64,000 nucleotides of DNA, taken from positions 77,552 through 141,551 of the forward strand of contig JAEZCO010000058.1 in assembly GCA_023433505.1 (NCBI GenBank), in the 5' to 3' direction. The notes beneath the pieces were generated by a model. It saw only the letters and a list, made by a program, of their open reading frames with translations. It searched no databases and was not told the DNA's origin. The stretch's first letter is position 1. Each line of letters begins with the position of its first letter. This document shows positions 38,188 through 46,462 of this stretch, piece after piece. This DNA comes from Bacillota bacterium (lineage in GTDB: Bacteria; Bacillota; Clostridia; Acetivibrionales; DTU013). The position numbers and the translations under genes are program-made.

Positions 38188-38499
38188 ATGTCAATCAAAC
38201 CTGTGGATTTTCAGATCATGATTCCACGGACCGTGGAGGTAGCCAAGTCCAGCAACGATGTTACACAGAAGAACTACATGCTGCAGCAGCAGAATGCGGC
38301 GTCAACACAGCAGGATGCGGATAATACACTTAAACAGGTGTATTCACAGAAACGGGCTCAGGATGCGAGAATAGCCCAAAGGCAAGGAGATAAGCAGAAC
38401 AACGGCAAGCACCAGAAGAAAAAAGAGAAAAACGGCGGAAGCGAGGGTGAAACTCAAAAAAAAGCCTTGCAAACCAGCACAATTGATATAAAGATATGA
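38188..38499 (+). CDS. Small Gln/Lys-rich protein of unknown function
   Basis: I do not recognise a family. The 103-residue protein has a short conserved-looking start (PVDFQIMIPRTVEVAKSSND) followed by a Gln/Asp/Asn-rich helix and a strongly basic C-terminal half (KNNGKHQKKKEKNGG-like). No membrane segment or signal. It follows the FapA-like gene after an 81-base gap and precedes the SwrB-like gene, so membership of the motility operon is likely. Similar small genes lie at this site in other clostridia. Confidence 0.65.
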   Translation: MSIKPVDFQIMIPRTVEVAKSSNDVTQKNYMLQQQNAASTQQDADNTLKQVYSQKRAQDARIAQRQGDKQNNGKHQKKKEKNGGSEGETQKKALQTSTIDIKI

Positions 38500-38538
38500 A
38501 CCCCGGAATTTTACGAAGGAAAAATTGAGGTAGGTAGA

Positions 38539-39204
38539 ATGAATCAGTTTTATGTCAGTCTGATATTTATCGGCATCGTTATGGTCAGTTTTTCACTGAT
38601 ATTGATTCTGCTTGACAAAAACAAGGCCTTCAGCTTCATCCGGAATTATGAGAAGAAGAAGCAGGAGCTGGTGGAAATTATTAACGATGCGGAACAGATG
38701 ATCGAAGAACTGAATAAGTTCTCAGACTATGTAGTCACTCAAATGGATTTCAAAAATGAAGAGCTGAGTATAAACCTGAAAAAGGCGCATGAAGAAATCA
38801 AAGCTCTCACGCAAAGGACACAGGGCAATAGCAAAGTGACAGAAGAAGTAAAAGCAGTATACAAAGCTGAAATAAAAGAAGAAACAAAGCCTGAAGCAAA
38901 TATGCAAATCAGAGAGAATGTTGCAGTAAACGGGAATTATAATGCACCTGCAAAGCTGCAAGAGCCTATGCCAAAATTAAACAGCAATGTGGAAACGGAA
39001 AATCAGAATTCGGAGAAAAGCGGCTTAAACAGGGCAAATGCTTATAAGAATCAAGCCGGCAGGTCAGATAAGATCATTCCAATCAATAACAAATACAATG
39101 AAGTGTTGAGACTTTCAAAAAGTGGGATGGCCGAAGTCGATATAGCACGGCGGCTGAACATGGGTAAGGGGGAAATTCAGCTTATTCTGGAACTCAACAA
39201 GTAG
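38539..39204 (+). CDS. SwrB/DUF6115-like membrane protein
   Basis: A 221-residue protein with an N-terminal transmembrane helix (about 4-24), a coiled coil (about 33-90), a low-complexity linker and a C-terminal helix-turn-helix-like segment (VLRLSKSGMAEVDIARRLN and KGEIQLILEL). Bacillus SwrB (next to sigD) has the same layout and activates flagellar gate assembly; I infer an analogous role from position and domain order. A terminator follows. Confidence 0.7.
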   Translation: MNQFYVSLIFIGIVMVSFSLILILLDKNKAFSFIRNYEKKKQELVEIINDAEQMIEELNKFSDYVVTQMDFKNEELSINLKKAHEEIKALTQRTQGNSKVTEEVKAVYKAEIKEETKPEANMQIRENVAVNGNYNAPAKLQEPMPKLNSNVETENQNSEKSGLNRANAYKNQAGRSDKIIPINNKYNEVLRLSKSGMAEVDIARRLNMGKGEIQLILELNK

Positions 39205-39206
39205 AA

Positions 39207-39235
39207 GAAAAAGAGGCCCTTGAGTCTCTTTTTTA
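39207..39235 (+). terminator. Rho-independent terminator at the end of the motility operon
   Basis: AAAAAGAG and CTCTTTTT arms with a 10-base loop (GCCCTTGAGT region) followed by T residues, 3 bases after the SwrB-like stop codon. It separates the motility operon from the small membrane protein gene. Confidence 0.7.
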
Positions 39236-39264
39236 GTTAACGGCATTTACCCGGGGAGGATGGT

Positions 39265-39474
39265 ATGACCAGTTTCAATATTAAAAACATATTGCTGGGA
39301 ATAGGGATCGGCATGATTATTACCTCAATCGCAGGGATGATCTTTTTTTCCGGGCTTGATCCTTTGAAAAATCTTTCGGAAAATGATATTGTCAAGCTGC
39401 AGGAAAGATACGGCTTGGAGAGGGTGCAGCCTTTAACCGGGGATAATCGGCAGATACCAGGTCCGGAAAATTAG
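39265..39474 (+). CDS. Small single-pass membrane protein
   Basis: A 69-residue protein with one glycine-rich membrane helix (about 10-31, LLGIGIGMIITSIAGMIFF) and a short C-terminal segment with a DIVKLQERYGL helix. The ATG follows GGGGAGGA. I do not recognise the family, though small proteins with this pattern are widespread in clostridia next to sigD-swrB. A hairpin and T-run follow the stop (near 39494-39526). Confidence 0.6.
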   Translation: MTSFNIKNILLGIGIGMIITSIAGMIFFSGLDPLKNLSENDIVKLQERYGLERVQPLTGDNRQIPGPEN

Positions 39475-39493
39475 CATGGACATGAATACTTTA

Positions 39494-39526
39494 TCCGGTC
39501 GGATTTAATATCCGGTCCTTTTTTTG
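39494..39526 (+). terminator. Probable terminator after the small membrane protein gene
   Basis: CGGAT/ATCCG stem (with flanking GGT and GTCC) followed by TTTTTTT. Confidence 0.5.
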
Positions 39527-39623
39527 CGGTATTCGGCCATAGCCAAATCACCAAAAGGCGAGGGGACTCGATGCCCCGGAGACTTTTATTGTTGCATCTC
39601 ACAATAAATTTAAGATATTTCAA

Positions 39624-39652
39624 TTGCAGGAATTATATCGATATGATATAAT
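39624..39652 (+). promoter_or_regulatory. Sigma-A promoter of the SPFH gene
   Basis: TTGCAG (39624-39629), 17 bases, TATAAT (39647-39652), 38 bases before the SPFH start codon. The -10 box is perfect and spacing is optimal. Confidence 0.7.
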
Positions 39653-39690
39653 AATGATATCAAAATAATATTAAATCGAGGTGTTTTTTT

Positions 39691-40560
39691 ATGAAAGAAA
39701 TCCCGAGAAAAGTCCGGTCCGGACTGGAAATGTTTATCCTTACAACACTACTTTTCATTATTTCAATCATCCTCCTTGTTTTTGGCATAAATGCAGATAA
39801 AGGAATATTTTTTATCCTCAGCAGCTTATTGTTTATAGTCTGGCTGCTGTCACTGGCGGGCTTTTTCACATTGCAGCCCAATGAGGCGGCGGCCCTGATC
39901 CTGTTTGGGGATTACAGGGGCACGGTGAAGGCCCAGGGGTGGCTCTGGGCAAATCCATTTTATACGAAGAGGAAGATATCCCTACGGTCAAGGAATTTCA
40001 ACAGCGATAAATTAAAAGTAAATGATCAGATGGGCAATCCCATAGAAATCGCAACCGTTATTGTCTGGAAGGTTCAGAACACAGCCGAAGCATTGTTTGA
40101 CGTAGACAACTACATTGATTATGTAGAAATACAGAGTGAATCTGCTTTAAGGCATTTAGCAGGCCTTTACCCCTATGATGTAAGCGACAATGAAAGCCAG
40201 CTGTCGTTGAGAGGCAGTTCCGAAGAGGTATCGGAAGCCTTGAAGGCAGAGCTCAGCGAAAGACTGAGCAAAGCAGGAGTATCCATTGAAGAAGCAAGGC
40301 TGAGCCATCTGGCATATTCTCCCGAGATCGCGGCGGCAATGCTTCAAAGACAGCAGGCTTCGGCCATAATAGCCGCCCGGCAGAAGATCGTCGAGGGCGC
40401 CGTTGGAATGGTCGAAATGGCATTGAAAATGCTGAATGAAAACGGAATCGTAGAACTGGATGAAGAAAGAAAAGCTGCGATGGTAAGCAATCTTTTGGTC
40501 GTGCTTTGCGGAGAAAGGTCCACTCAGCCTGTGATCAATGCCGGCACGCTCCATAATTAA
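39691..40560 (+). CDS. SPFH/Band 7 domain protein
   Basis: A 289-residue stomatin/prohibitin-type membrane scaffold. Two membrane helices lie at the N-terminus (about 11-29 and 36-57), followed by the SPFH domain starting LQPNEAAALILFGDYRGTVK and ending in an alpha-helical segment with AAAMLQRQQASAIIAARQKI. Such proteins organise membrane microdomains. The gene is followed 84 bases later by a small ribbon-helix-helix gene, an arrangement often seen for this SPFH subfamily. Confidence 0.88.
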   Translation: MKEIPRKVRSGLEMFILTTLLFIISIILLVFGINADKGIFFILSSLLFIVWLLSLAGFFTLQPNEAAALILFGDYRGTVKAQGWLWANPFYTKRKISLRSRNFNSDKLKVNDQMGNPIEIATVIVWKVQNTAEALFDVDNYIDYVEIQSESALRHLAGLYPYDVSDNESQLSLRGSSEEVSEALKAELSERLSKAGVSIEEARLSHLAYSPEIAAAMLQRQQASAIIAARQKIVEGAVGMVEMALKMLNENGIVELDEERKAAMVSNLLVVLCGERSTQPVINAGTLHN

Positions 40561-40644
40561 GCACAGGTGAAAATACGCTTCCGCTGTAAATTTAAGCAAA
40601 TGCAGCGGTAATATTTTCAGTGCTACAGAAAGAAGAAATTTCAA

Positions 40645-40821
40645 ATGGCGGAAAAGAAGACGATTTTATTAAGACTGGACCCTAAAATGTGGGAGGAAAT
40701 CAATCGGTGGGCAGATGGAGTATTTCGCTCGATAAACGGACAAATCGAGTATCTGCTTCAAGATGCCATCAATAAGAGGATAAAAGGGTCGAAAGGTAAA
40801 GGTGCAAAGGGCGCGGAATAG
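40645..40821 (+). CDS. Arc-like ribbon-helix-helix protein (58 residues)
   Basis: A short gene: begins MAEKKTILLRLDPKMWEEIN (the basic beta strand ILLRL plus helix A), then GQIEYLLQDAINKR (helix B), then a Lys/Gly-rich tail. This matches the Arc-type ribbon-helix-helix fold, a dimeric DNA-binding unit. It lies after the SPFH gene and its stop is 40 bases before the MBL hydrolase start. The start lacks a strong Shine-Dalgarno (AGAAAGAAG upstream). Probably regulates or partners with the SPFH gene; that is inference. Confidence 0.75.
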   Translation: MAEKKTILLRLDPKMWEEINRWADGVFRSINGQIEYLLQDAINKRIKGSKGKGAKGAE

Positions 40822-40861
40822 TATAGCAAAACCATTAATATTGGATTGGAGTGACAACGAA

Positions 40862-41515
40862 ATGAAAATTACAAAAATAAAAAACCGGTCGGTGCTGTTT
40901 ACCTATAACAATTCCGAGTGGGATTTAAACCTCCATTTGATCATGGGGAAAAGGTATAATTATATCATCGATACGGGCTTGGGCAGTTTAAGCATGGAGC
41001 CTGTAAAGGAGTATATAAAAAACGACAATAAACCAATCATTGGGATCAATACACATTATCATTGGGATCATATTTGGGGAAACGGTTCATTGCAGGCTTA
41101 TATGATTGTATCTCACAAGCTGTGCAGAGAATTGATAGAGTCGGAATGGGATAGGATGATGCAGCGAAACGGGCGCTATGTTGTTGGCGAAGCAGAAAAG
41201 CGTCTCCCGGATTTGACCTTTGAGAAAGAACTGTATTTCCCAGAAGACAAAATCAGGATCTTTTATACCCCCGGGCATACCATCGATTCAATCAGTGTAA
41301 TCGATGAGGAAGAGAAAGTAATCAACTTGGGTGACAATGTGGGGGATACCCTGGATGAGATTGTCCCAAACATCGCTGCCGGCGAAAAAACATATAGGGA
41401 AACACTTTTAGGATATAATAATATGGAATTTGATACATGCCTTTCAGGTCATAATGGGATTCTTGGAAAAGATGTTATTGAAAAAATACTGAATTTACTC
41501 AGTCCTGCACAATGA
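40862..41515 (+). CDS. Metallo-beta-lactamase-fold hydrolase
   Basis: A 217-residue single-domain MBL protein. The dinuclear zinc motif HxHxDH is visible as THYHWDH, followed by the downstream histidine in FYTPGHTIDS, aspartate in NLGDNVG and histidine in LSGHNG. Substrate unknown; size and motif suit a small thioesterase or glyoxalase-II-like enzyme. The start at 40862 follows TTGGAGTG; the frame is open upstream to 40802 inside the ribbon-helix-helix gene. Confidence 0.85.
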   Translation: MKITKIKNRSVLFTYNNSEWDLNLHLIMGKRYNYIIDTGLGSLSMEPVKEYIKNDNKPIIGINTHYHWDHIWGNGSLQAYMIVSHKLCRELIESEWDRMMQRNGRYVVGEAEKRLPDLTFEKELYFPEDKIRIFYTPGHTIDSISVIDEEEKVINLGDNVGDTLDEIVPNIAAGEKTYRETLLGYNNMEFDTCLSGHNGILGKDVIEKILNLLSPAQ

Positions 41516-41529
41516 CTTGTTAAAAAATG

Positions 41530-41558
41530 TTTACATTTATCCTGCAATATGTTAGAAT
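41530..41558 (+). promoter_or_regulatory. Sigma-A promoter of rpsO
   Basis: TTTACA (41530-41535), 17 bases, TAGAAT (41553-41558), both close to consensus. It lies 14 bases after the MBL gene stop and gives an rpsO leader of about 90 bases. Confidence 0.7.
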
Positions 41559-41565
41559 ACTCAAT

Positions 41566-41652
41566 GCAATGCAAAACCATGTGCTCGGTTGCTGGACACT
41601 CCGACCAATTACCTGGCTCATGGGGCTAATAAATAAGGAGGCATTATTAACA
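41566..41652 (+). promoter_or_regulatory. Putative rpsO leader structure
   Basis: The leader has complementary segments (CCAT/ATGG enclosing TCGG/CCGA) that can form a small multi-stem fold just upstream of AAGGAGG. In several bacteria S15 represses its own mRNA through such leader folds. That this is the S15 site here is inference; pairing is short. Confidence 0.35.
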
Positions 41653-41916
41653 ATGGTTAAAGAACTCAAAACGGAAATCATCGAGAAGTACAAGCTTCAT
41701 GAAGGCGACACAGGTTCGCCGGAAGTACAGGTAGCTATTCTTACCGAGAGGATCAATCATTTGAACGAGCACCTGAAGCTTCATAAGAAAGACCATCATT
41801 CAAGAAGAGGACTTCTTAAGATGGTTGGACAGAGAAGGGGACTTCTTAATTACCTCATGGAAAATAATATTGAGAGATACCGTGCAATTGTTGAAAAACT
41901 TAATTTAAGAAAATAA
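41653..41916 (+). CDS. rpsO: 30S ribosomal protein S15
   Basis: An 87-residue S15: the signature KLHEGDTGSPEVQVAILTERI and LKLHKKDHHSRRGLLKMVGQRRGLLNYL is clear. It binds 16S rRNA early in small-subunit assembly. The ATG at 41653 follows AAGGAGG; the frame is open upstream but the family begins here. Normal rpsO-pnp order. Confidence 0.98.
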   Translation: MVKELKTEIIEKYKLHEGDTGSPEVQVAILTERINHLNEHLKLHKKDHHSRRGLLKMVGQRRGLLNYLMENNIERYRAIVEKLNLRK

Positions 41917-41918
41917 AA

Positions 41919-41950
41919 TGATGAGCGGAGATTTTCCGCTCATTATTTTT
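41919..41950 (+). terminator. Rho-independent terminator between rpsO and pnp
   Basis: ATGAGCGGA pairs with TCCGCTCAT around a 4-6 base loop, followed by TATTTTTAG. It should reduce read-through into pnp. Confidence 0.75.
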
Positions 41951-42216
41951 AGTAAAACAAGACATAATAAATTTAAGAAGATTTGCAGTCGAAAAGGCAC
42001 CTGCGTAACGCAGAAGCAGAGAACAGAGACTGGAGTCCGTATTTAAGGAACAGGAGCATACCTCTATGGGGTATCCATCCCGGACATGAACACGAAGCAA
42101 GCGTTCAGAGTTTGGGAAATGATCTTTTCAAGGAGGATGCGGCTTCCAGTGTCCGTTTTCTGTTAACTGTCCGTTGGTGTTGGCCAACTGCAGAAATTAA
42201 CAGAGGAGGCTATTGA
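41951..42216 (+). other. pnp leader, 266 bases, no gene
   Basis: This stretch has no convincing ORF. It contains short complementary blocks (GCGT/ACGC near 42001-42014, ATACC/GGTAT near 42058-42072) and is likely the untranslated leader of pnp. In several bacteria the pnp leader is autoregulated by PNPase with RNase processing. The AGGAGG ribosome site is at its end (about 42203). Confidence 0.5.
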
Positions 42217-44325
42217 ATGAGTAAAAGATTTACCATGGAGCTTGCCGGCAGAACCCTGACCATCGAAACAGGCAGACTGGCCCAGCTCGCCAACGGATCC
42301 GTACTGGTAAGGTATGGTGATACCGTTATTTTATCCACCACTACAGCATCAGCTATGCCAAGGGAAGGCATTGACTTTTTCCCTTTGAGTGTGGATTATG
42401 AAGAAAGGCTTTATGCCGTAGGAAAGATTCCCGGAGGCTTCATTAAAAGAGAAGGTAAACCTTCGGAGAAGGCAATCCTGACATCAAGAGTCATTGACAG
42501 ACCCATCCGTCCCCTTTTCCCGAAAGATCTCAGGAATGATGTAACGGTGATCAACACCGTCATGTCCGTAGATCAGGATAATTCTCCCGAAGTCGCTGCA
42601 ATGATCGGTTCATCGGCAGCATTGTCAATTTCGGACATTCCTTTTAACGGCCCCATAGGCGGAGTTGTTCTCGGACTTGTCGACGGCCAGGTTGTAGTAA
42701 ACCCCGATGCTGCGCAAAGAGATAAAAGCAGCATGTATGTTACACTTGCCGGCACTGCTGAAAAGATAACAATGATCGAAGCAGGTGCAAAGGAAGTACC
42801 TGACGATGTGATGTTGGACGCCATCAAAAAAGGGCATGAAGAAATTAAAAAAATTGTAGCTTTTATCAACAGCATTGTCGCTGAGGTAGGGAAATCCAAA
42901 TTTGAATATAAATCCTCGGATGTTCCGGAAGAGCTATTCAATGCGGTAAAGAAGCTTGCCCATGAAAAAATGCGGGATGCTGTCCTTGCCACAGACAAGA
43001 CCGTCAGAGATGATAAGGTTGCGGCGCTTACCGAGGAAGTTCAGGCCGGACTTGCAGAAGCTTATCCTGAAAGTAAAGGCAGTATAAATGAAGCTATCTA
43101 TAAATTGGAGAAAAAGGTTGTCAGAGCATACATTCTGGAAGAGAACAAGCGTGTGGACGGCAGAAGGCTTGATGAAATAAGAGCCATGTCGGCGGATGTA
43201 TCGCTGCTGCCCAGGACTCACGGGTCCGGGCTGTTCCAGAGAGGTCAGACACAGGTGCTGACTACCGTCACCCTTGGCGGTATCGGAGAAATCCAGAAGC
43301 TGGATGGCGTTGATCTGGAAGAAGAGAAGAGATACATGCACCATTATAATTTCCCTGGCTACAGCGTAGGAGAGGCCAAAACCTCCAGAGGGCCGGGGAG
43401 AAGAGAAATTGGCCACGGTGCATTGGCTGAGAGGGCTTTGGAGCCTGTAATACCAAATGAGCAGGAGTTTCCCTATGCAATAAGGCTCGTTTCGGAAGTA
43501 CTCATGTCAAACGGTTCCACTTCCCAGGGCAGCGTTTGCGGCAGCACCCTTGCATTAATGGATGCAGGTGTACCGATCAAAGCTCCGGTTGCAGGTATTT
43601 CGGCAGGTTTGGTAATTGATGAAGCAAATCCGGGACGGTTCATTACTTTCATGGACATCCAGGGGATTGAAGATTTCTTTGGCGATATGGATTTCAAGGT
43701 AGCCGGCACAAAGAACGGTATCACAGCCATACAGGTGGATATCAAGGTTGATGGACTTACCTATGAGATCATCCAGCAGGCTTTTGATTTAACCAGGAAG
43801 GGAAGATTCCAGATTCTGGACGAGGTCATTGCACCTGTCATTTCCGCACCCAGAACCACCCTTTCACAGTATGCTCCCAAGGTCTACACAATGTCCATCG
43901 ATCCCGACAAAATAAGGGATGTCATTGGGCCTGGCGGAAAGGTAATCAACAAAATTATCGCAGAAACCGGTGTAAAGATTGATATAGAGGATGACGGAAG
44001 AGTATTTGTCGCTACCTCCGACGAAAAAGCGGGACAAAGGGCTATTCAGATAATCGAAGCCATAGCAAAGGATGTACAGCCCGGCCAGGTCTTTATGGGC
44101 AAGGTTACCCGGCTGATGACCTTCGGTGCCTTTGTTGAATTTGCCCCGGGCAAGGAAGGCCTTGTTCATATATCCAAGCTTGATACCAAGCGTGTGGCTA
44201 AAGTTGAGGACGTCGTTGCCGTAGGGGATGAAATCCTCGTGAAAGTACTTGAGGTAGATAAGCAGGGAAGAATCAATCTGTCAAGAAAAGATGCAATGCC
44301 GGCAGAACCGGAATTGAAACAGTAA
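42217..44325 (+). CDS. pnp: Polyribonucleotide nucleotidyltransferase (PNPase)
   Basis: 3'-to-5' phosphorolytic RNA exonuclease. The 702-residue protein has the two RNase PH domains (first beginning MELAGRTLTIETGRLAQLANG; second with the conserved PGRREIGHGALAERAL and GSTSQGSVCGSTLALMDAG), the linker alpha domain, a KH domain (IGPGGKVINKII) and an S1 domain (KVTRLMTFGAFVEFAPGKEG). Follows rpsO as in most bacteria; a terminator follows. Confidence 0.98.
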   Translation: MSKRFTMELAGRTLTIETGRLAQLANGSVLVRYGDTVILSTTTASAMPREGIDFFPLSVDYEERLYAVGKIPGGFIKREGKPSEKAILTSRVIDRPIRPLFPKDLRNDVTVINTVMSVDQDNSPEVAAMIGSSAALSISDIPFNGPIGGVVLGLVDGQVVVNPDAAQRDKSSMYVTLAGTAEKITMIEAGAKEVPDDVMLDAIKKGHEEIKKIVAFINSIVAEVGKSKFEYKSSDVPEELFNAVKKLAHEKMRDAVLATDKTVRDDKVAALTEEVQAGLAEAYPESKGSINEAIYKLEKKVVRAYILEENKRVDGRRLDEIRAMSADVSLLPRTHGSGLFQRGQTQVLTTVTLGGIGEIQKLDGVDLEEEKRYMHHYNFPGYSVGEAKTSRGPGRREIGHGALAERALEPVIPNEQEFPYAIRLVSEVLMSNGSTSQGSVCGSTLALMDAGVPIKAPVAGISAGLVIDEANPGRFITFMDIQGIEDFFGDMDFKVAGTKNGITAIQVDIKVDGLTYEIIQQAFDLTRKGRFQILDEVIAPVISAPRTTLSQYAPKVYTMSIDPDKIRDVIGPGGKVINKIIAETGVKIDIEDDGRVFVATSDEKAGQRAIQIIEAIAKDVQPGQVFMGKVTRLMTFGAFVEFAPGKEGLVHISKLDTKRVAKVEDVVAVGDEILVKVLEVDKQGRINLSRKDAMPAEPELKQ

Positions 44326-44343
44326 ACACACAGGAGCGAAGAG

Positions 44344-44387
44344 ACGGTTTATGGGCTCATGCATTTGGGTATAAACCGTCTTTTTAT
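44344..44387 (+). terminator. Rho-independent terminator after pnp
   Basis: AGACGGTTTAT pairs with ATAAACCGTCT followed by TTTTTATTTT; long, strong stem. Confidence 0.85.
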
Positions 44388-44496
44388 TTTAGTCCTTCGT
44401 TATATTTTCACCAGTGCTGAAGTAATTACTGAAATGAATAAAGCCTGAAATCGGAGAGGCTTCATGCCTCTGAGATTTTGCCTAATTGGAGGATAT

Positions 44497-45747
44497 ATGT
44501 TTAGCAAATATACATTGAGCAACGGCGTCAGAATCGTATACGAGAAAATACCTTATGTAAGGTCGGTTTCTGTAGGAATTTGGGTAAAAACAGGCTCCAG
44601 GAATGAAAGTAGGCAAAACAACGGTATTTCGCATTTCATTGAGCATATGCTTTTTAAAGGTACTGAAAAAAGAAACGCAAAAAAGATCGCAGAGAGCATC
44701 GACAACATCGGCGGACAGCTGAATGCTTTTACAGGCAAGGAGTGTACCTGCTTTTACGCGAAGACTCTTGACACGCACCTTGACCTAGTCCTGGATGTGC
44801 TTTCGGATATGTTTTTCAATTCTCTTTTTGCCAAGAAAGACATGAACGTAGAGAAAAGAGTCATATTGGAAGAAATCGGAATGTACGAGGACTCTCCCGA
44901 AGAGCTTGTTCATGATATACTCTCCGAAACCGTGTGGAACGGAAATGCCATCGGGTATTCCATCCTTGGGACACAAGAGTCCCTTAAGAGCTTTGATGCC
45001 GCGATGGTCAGGGACTATATGAAAAACAACTACACGCCTCAAAATACTGTTATTTCAATCGCGGGAAACTTCGAAGAGGCTTACCTGATTGAGCTGCTTA
45101 ACAAGTATTTTGGAAGCTGGTCGTCGCCTGTTGATCAAGTCGTGGACTTTCAGGAAGTGGTTTTCAACAACGGAATCAAAACCCGGGAAAAGGATACGGA
45201 GCAGGTCCATTTATGCATAGGCTTTAATGGCATAGCCCATGGTAACGACAAGCTTTATTCACTGCTCGCCGTAAACAATATTTTCGGCGGAGGCATGAGC
45301 TCCAGGCTATTTCAGAAGATCCGCGAAAAAAAGGGTCTGGTGTACTCCATTTATTCCTATCCGTCGGCTTATAAAAATGCGGGACTTTTCACCATCTATG
45401 CCGGAATGAATCCTGACAACCTGAATGTTGTTGTTGAGCTTGTTACAGATGAAATAAAAACGCTTATAAAGCGTGGAATAAAGCCCTCGGACCTTGAAAA
45501 ATCCAAAGAGCAGCTAAAAGGAAATTATATCCTGGGGCTCGAAAGCACCAGCAGCAGGATGAACAGCATAGGAAAATCCGAATTAATGTTGCACCATATC
45601 GATACACCGGAAGAGGTCCTGGCGAAAATAAACAGTATCACCATGGAAAGTGTAAATGAGGTGATTGAAAAGACCTTTGATTTAAAAAACACGGGAATTT
45701 CAGTCGTGGGTGTAATCAAACCCGGATTTAAACTGGCAGGCCTTTAA
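44497..45747 (+). CDS. M16 family zinc peptidase (MlpA/YmxG-like)
   Basis: A 416-residue insulinase-type protease. The inverted zinc motif HxxEH is seen in ISHFIEHMLFKGT, with the third ligand in VEKRVILEEIGMYEDSP. The C-terminal inactive-type domain contains GGGMSSRLFQKIREKKGLVY, characteristic of the processing-peptidase subgroup. Such a gene commonly follows pnp in Firmicutes. The start at 44497 follows TTGGAGGA; the ATG at 44464 is an unsupported longer option. Confidence 0.93.
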   Translation: MFSKYTLSNGVRIVYEKIPYVRSVSVGIWVKTGSRNESRQNNGISHFIEHMLFKGTEKRNAKKIAESIDNIGGQLNAFTGKECTCFYAKTLDTHLDLVLDVLSDMFFNSLFAKKDMNVEKRVILEEIGMYEDSPEELVHDILSETVWNGNAIGYSILGTQESLKSFDAAMVRDYMKNNYTPQNTVISIAGNFEEAYLIELLNKYFGSWSSPVDQVVDFQEVVFNNGIKTREKDTEQVHLCIGFNGIAHGNDKLYSLLAVNNIFGGGMSSRLFQKIREKKGLVYSIYSYPSAYKNAGLFTIYAGMNPDNLNVVVELVTDEIKTLIKRGIKPSDLEKSKEQLKGNYILGLESTSSRMNSIGKSELMLHHIDTPEEVLAKINSITMESVNEVIEKTFDLKNTGISVVGVIKPGFKLAGL

Positions 45748-45758
45748 AATTTCAACAA

Positions 45759-45788
45759 TCAGGAGCTTCTTAAAGGAGGCTCTTTTTT
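45759..45788 (+). terminator. Terminator after the M16 peptidase gene
   Basis: GAGCTTCTT folds onto GGAGGCTC (8 pairs, some G-U) followed by TTTTTTT. Confidence 0.65.
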
Positions 45789-45839
45789 TGTTTGGACATC
45801 GCCGTGTTTTTTATCCTATTCTGCAATACCGGTACAAGC

Positions 45840-45867
45840 ACTTGTTACCTTCACTCAACATAAAATA
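45840..45867 (+). promoter_or_regulatory. Sigma-K-like promoter upstream of dpaA
   Basis: CATAAAATA (45859-45867) fits the CATAnnnTA -10 consensus of the late mother-cell sigma factor, and an AC dinucleotide (45840-45841) is 17 bases upstream as in the -35 consensus. Bacillus spoVF is sigma-K controlled, so mother-cell expression of the split dpaA gene is plausible. This is a sequence match, not proof. Confidence 0.5.
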
Positions 45868-45917
45868 TAGTAGTCTTGAGTGCTTATATATTGCTTCAGC
45901 TTTGGGGGGATTATTAA

Positions 45918-46364
45918 ATGAGTGTAAGGAAATTCACGGTTATAGGCGGAGATTTGAGGAACGTAAAGCTTGCAAATCTGTTGTTGGCCGATGGAAATTC
46001 CGTCAATATATACGGTTTCAAAAATGCCGGGTTTGAACTGGGGATATCTGAAAGTACGGATCTTCAGCAAGCCATCGATGATTCGGATATCGTGATCGGG
46101 CCGTTACCCTGTTCCAATGACAATGAAACGGTCAACGCGCCTTTTCATCCCGAAAAAATACACATCGGCGAAGTTTTTAAAACAATGAAAAAAAGTCAGC
46201 TCTTCATCGCCGGACGAATTAGTGAAAAAATTGTGCACATGGCCGGCGTATACAATGTTTATTGCACGGATATCCTCGAAAGAGAGGAAATGGCTGTTCT
46301 AAACGCAATCCCTGCTGCCGTACCGAAAATACTACCGCCATCTTCAAGGGCTTGCGGGATTTAG
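45918..46364 (+). CDS. dpaA: Dipicolinate synthase subunit A, 5' part of a split gene
   Basis: N-terminal half of DpaA/SpoVFA, which with DpaB makes dipicolinic acid from dihydrodipicolinate in the mother cell. The first 129 codons (to 46304) match the family: FTVIGGDLRNVKLANLLL dinucleotide-type start, IGPLPCSNDNE, KKSQLFIAGRIS and EREEMAVLNAIP. After the codon for Ala at 46305-46307 and Ile-Pro the sequence leaves the family and ends at a stop at 46364, because the intervening element begins here. The rest of the gene is at 52541-53026. The ATG follows GGGGGG. Both halves look undamaged, unlike a decayed gene. Confidence 0.93.
   Translation: MSVRKFTVIGGDLRNVKLANLLLADGNSVNIYGFKNAGFELGISESTDLQQAIDDSDIVIGPLPCSNDNETVNAPFHPEKIHIGEVFKTMKKSQLFIAGRISEKIVHMAGVYNVYCTDILEREEMAVLNAIPAAVPKILPPSSRACGI
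46305..46312 (+). repeat. Left attachment-site core (attL) of the dpaA element
   Basis: GCAATCCC, identical to 52541-52548. It lies in codon phase 1 (GCA ATC CC) in the 5' half of dpaA, matching the phase at the right copy. Confidence 0.8.
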
Positions 46365-46462
46365 TGGTGTTGGAAAGGCTTGATTGATATTTGACCAGGA
46401 TGCTGGAGTAAAATAAGTGCTTCACAAAAATCCATTTTTGATTTATAATATTAATTAACCAA

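Noticed and set aside
41951..42216. T-box leader before pnp
   Set aside because: No AGGGTGG-type T-box or specifier hairpin was found.
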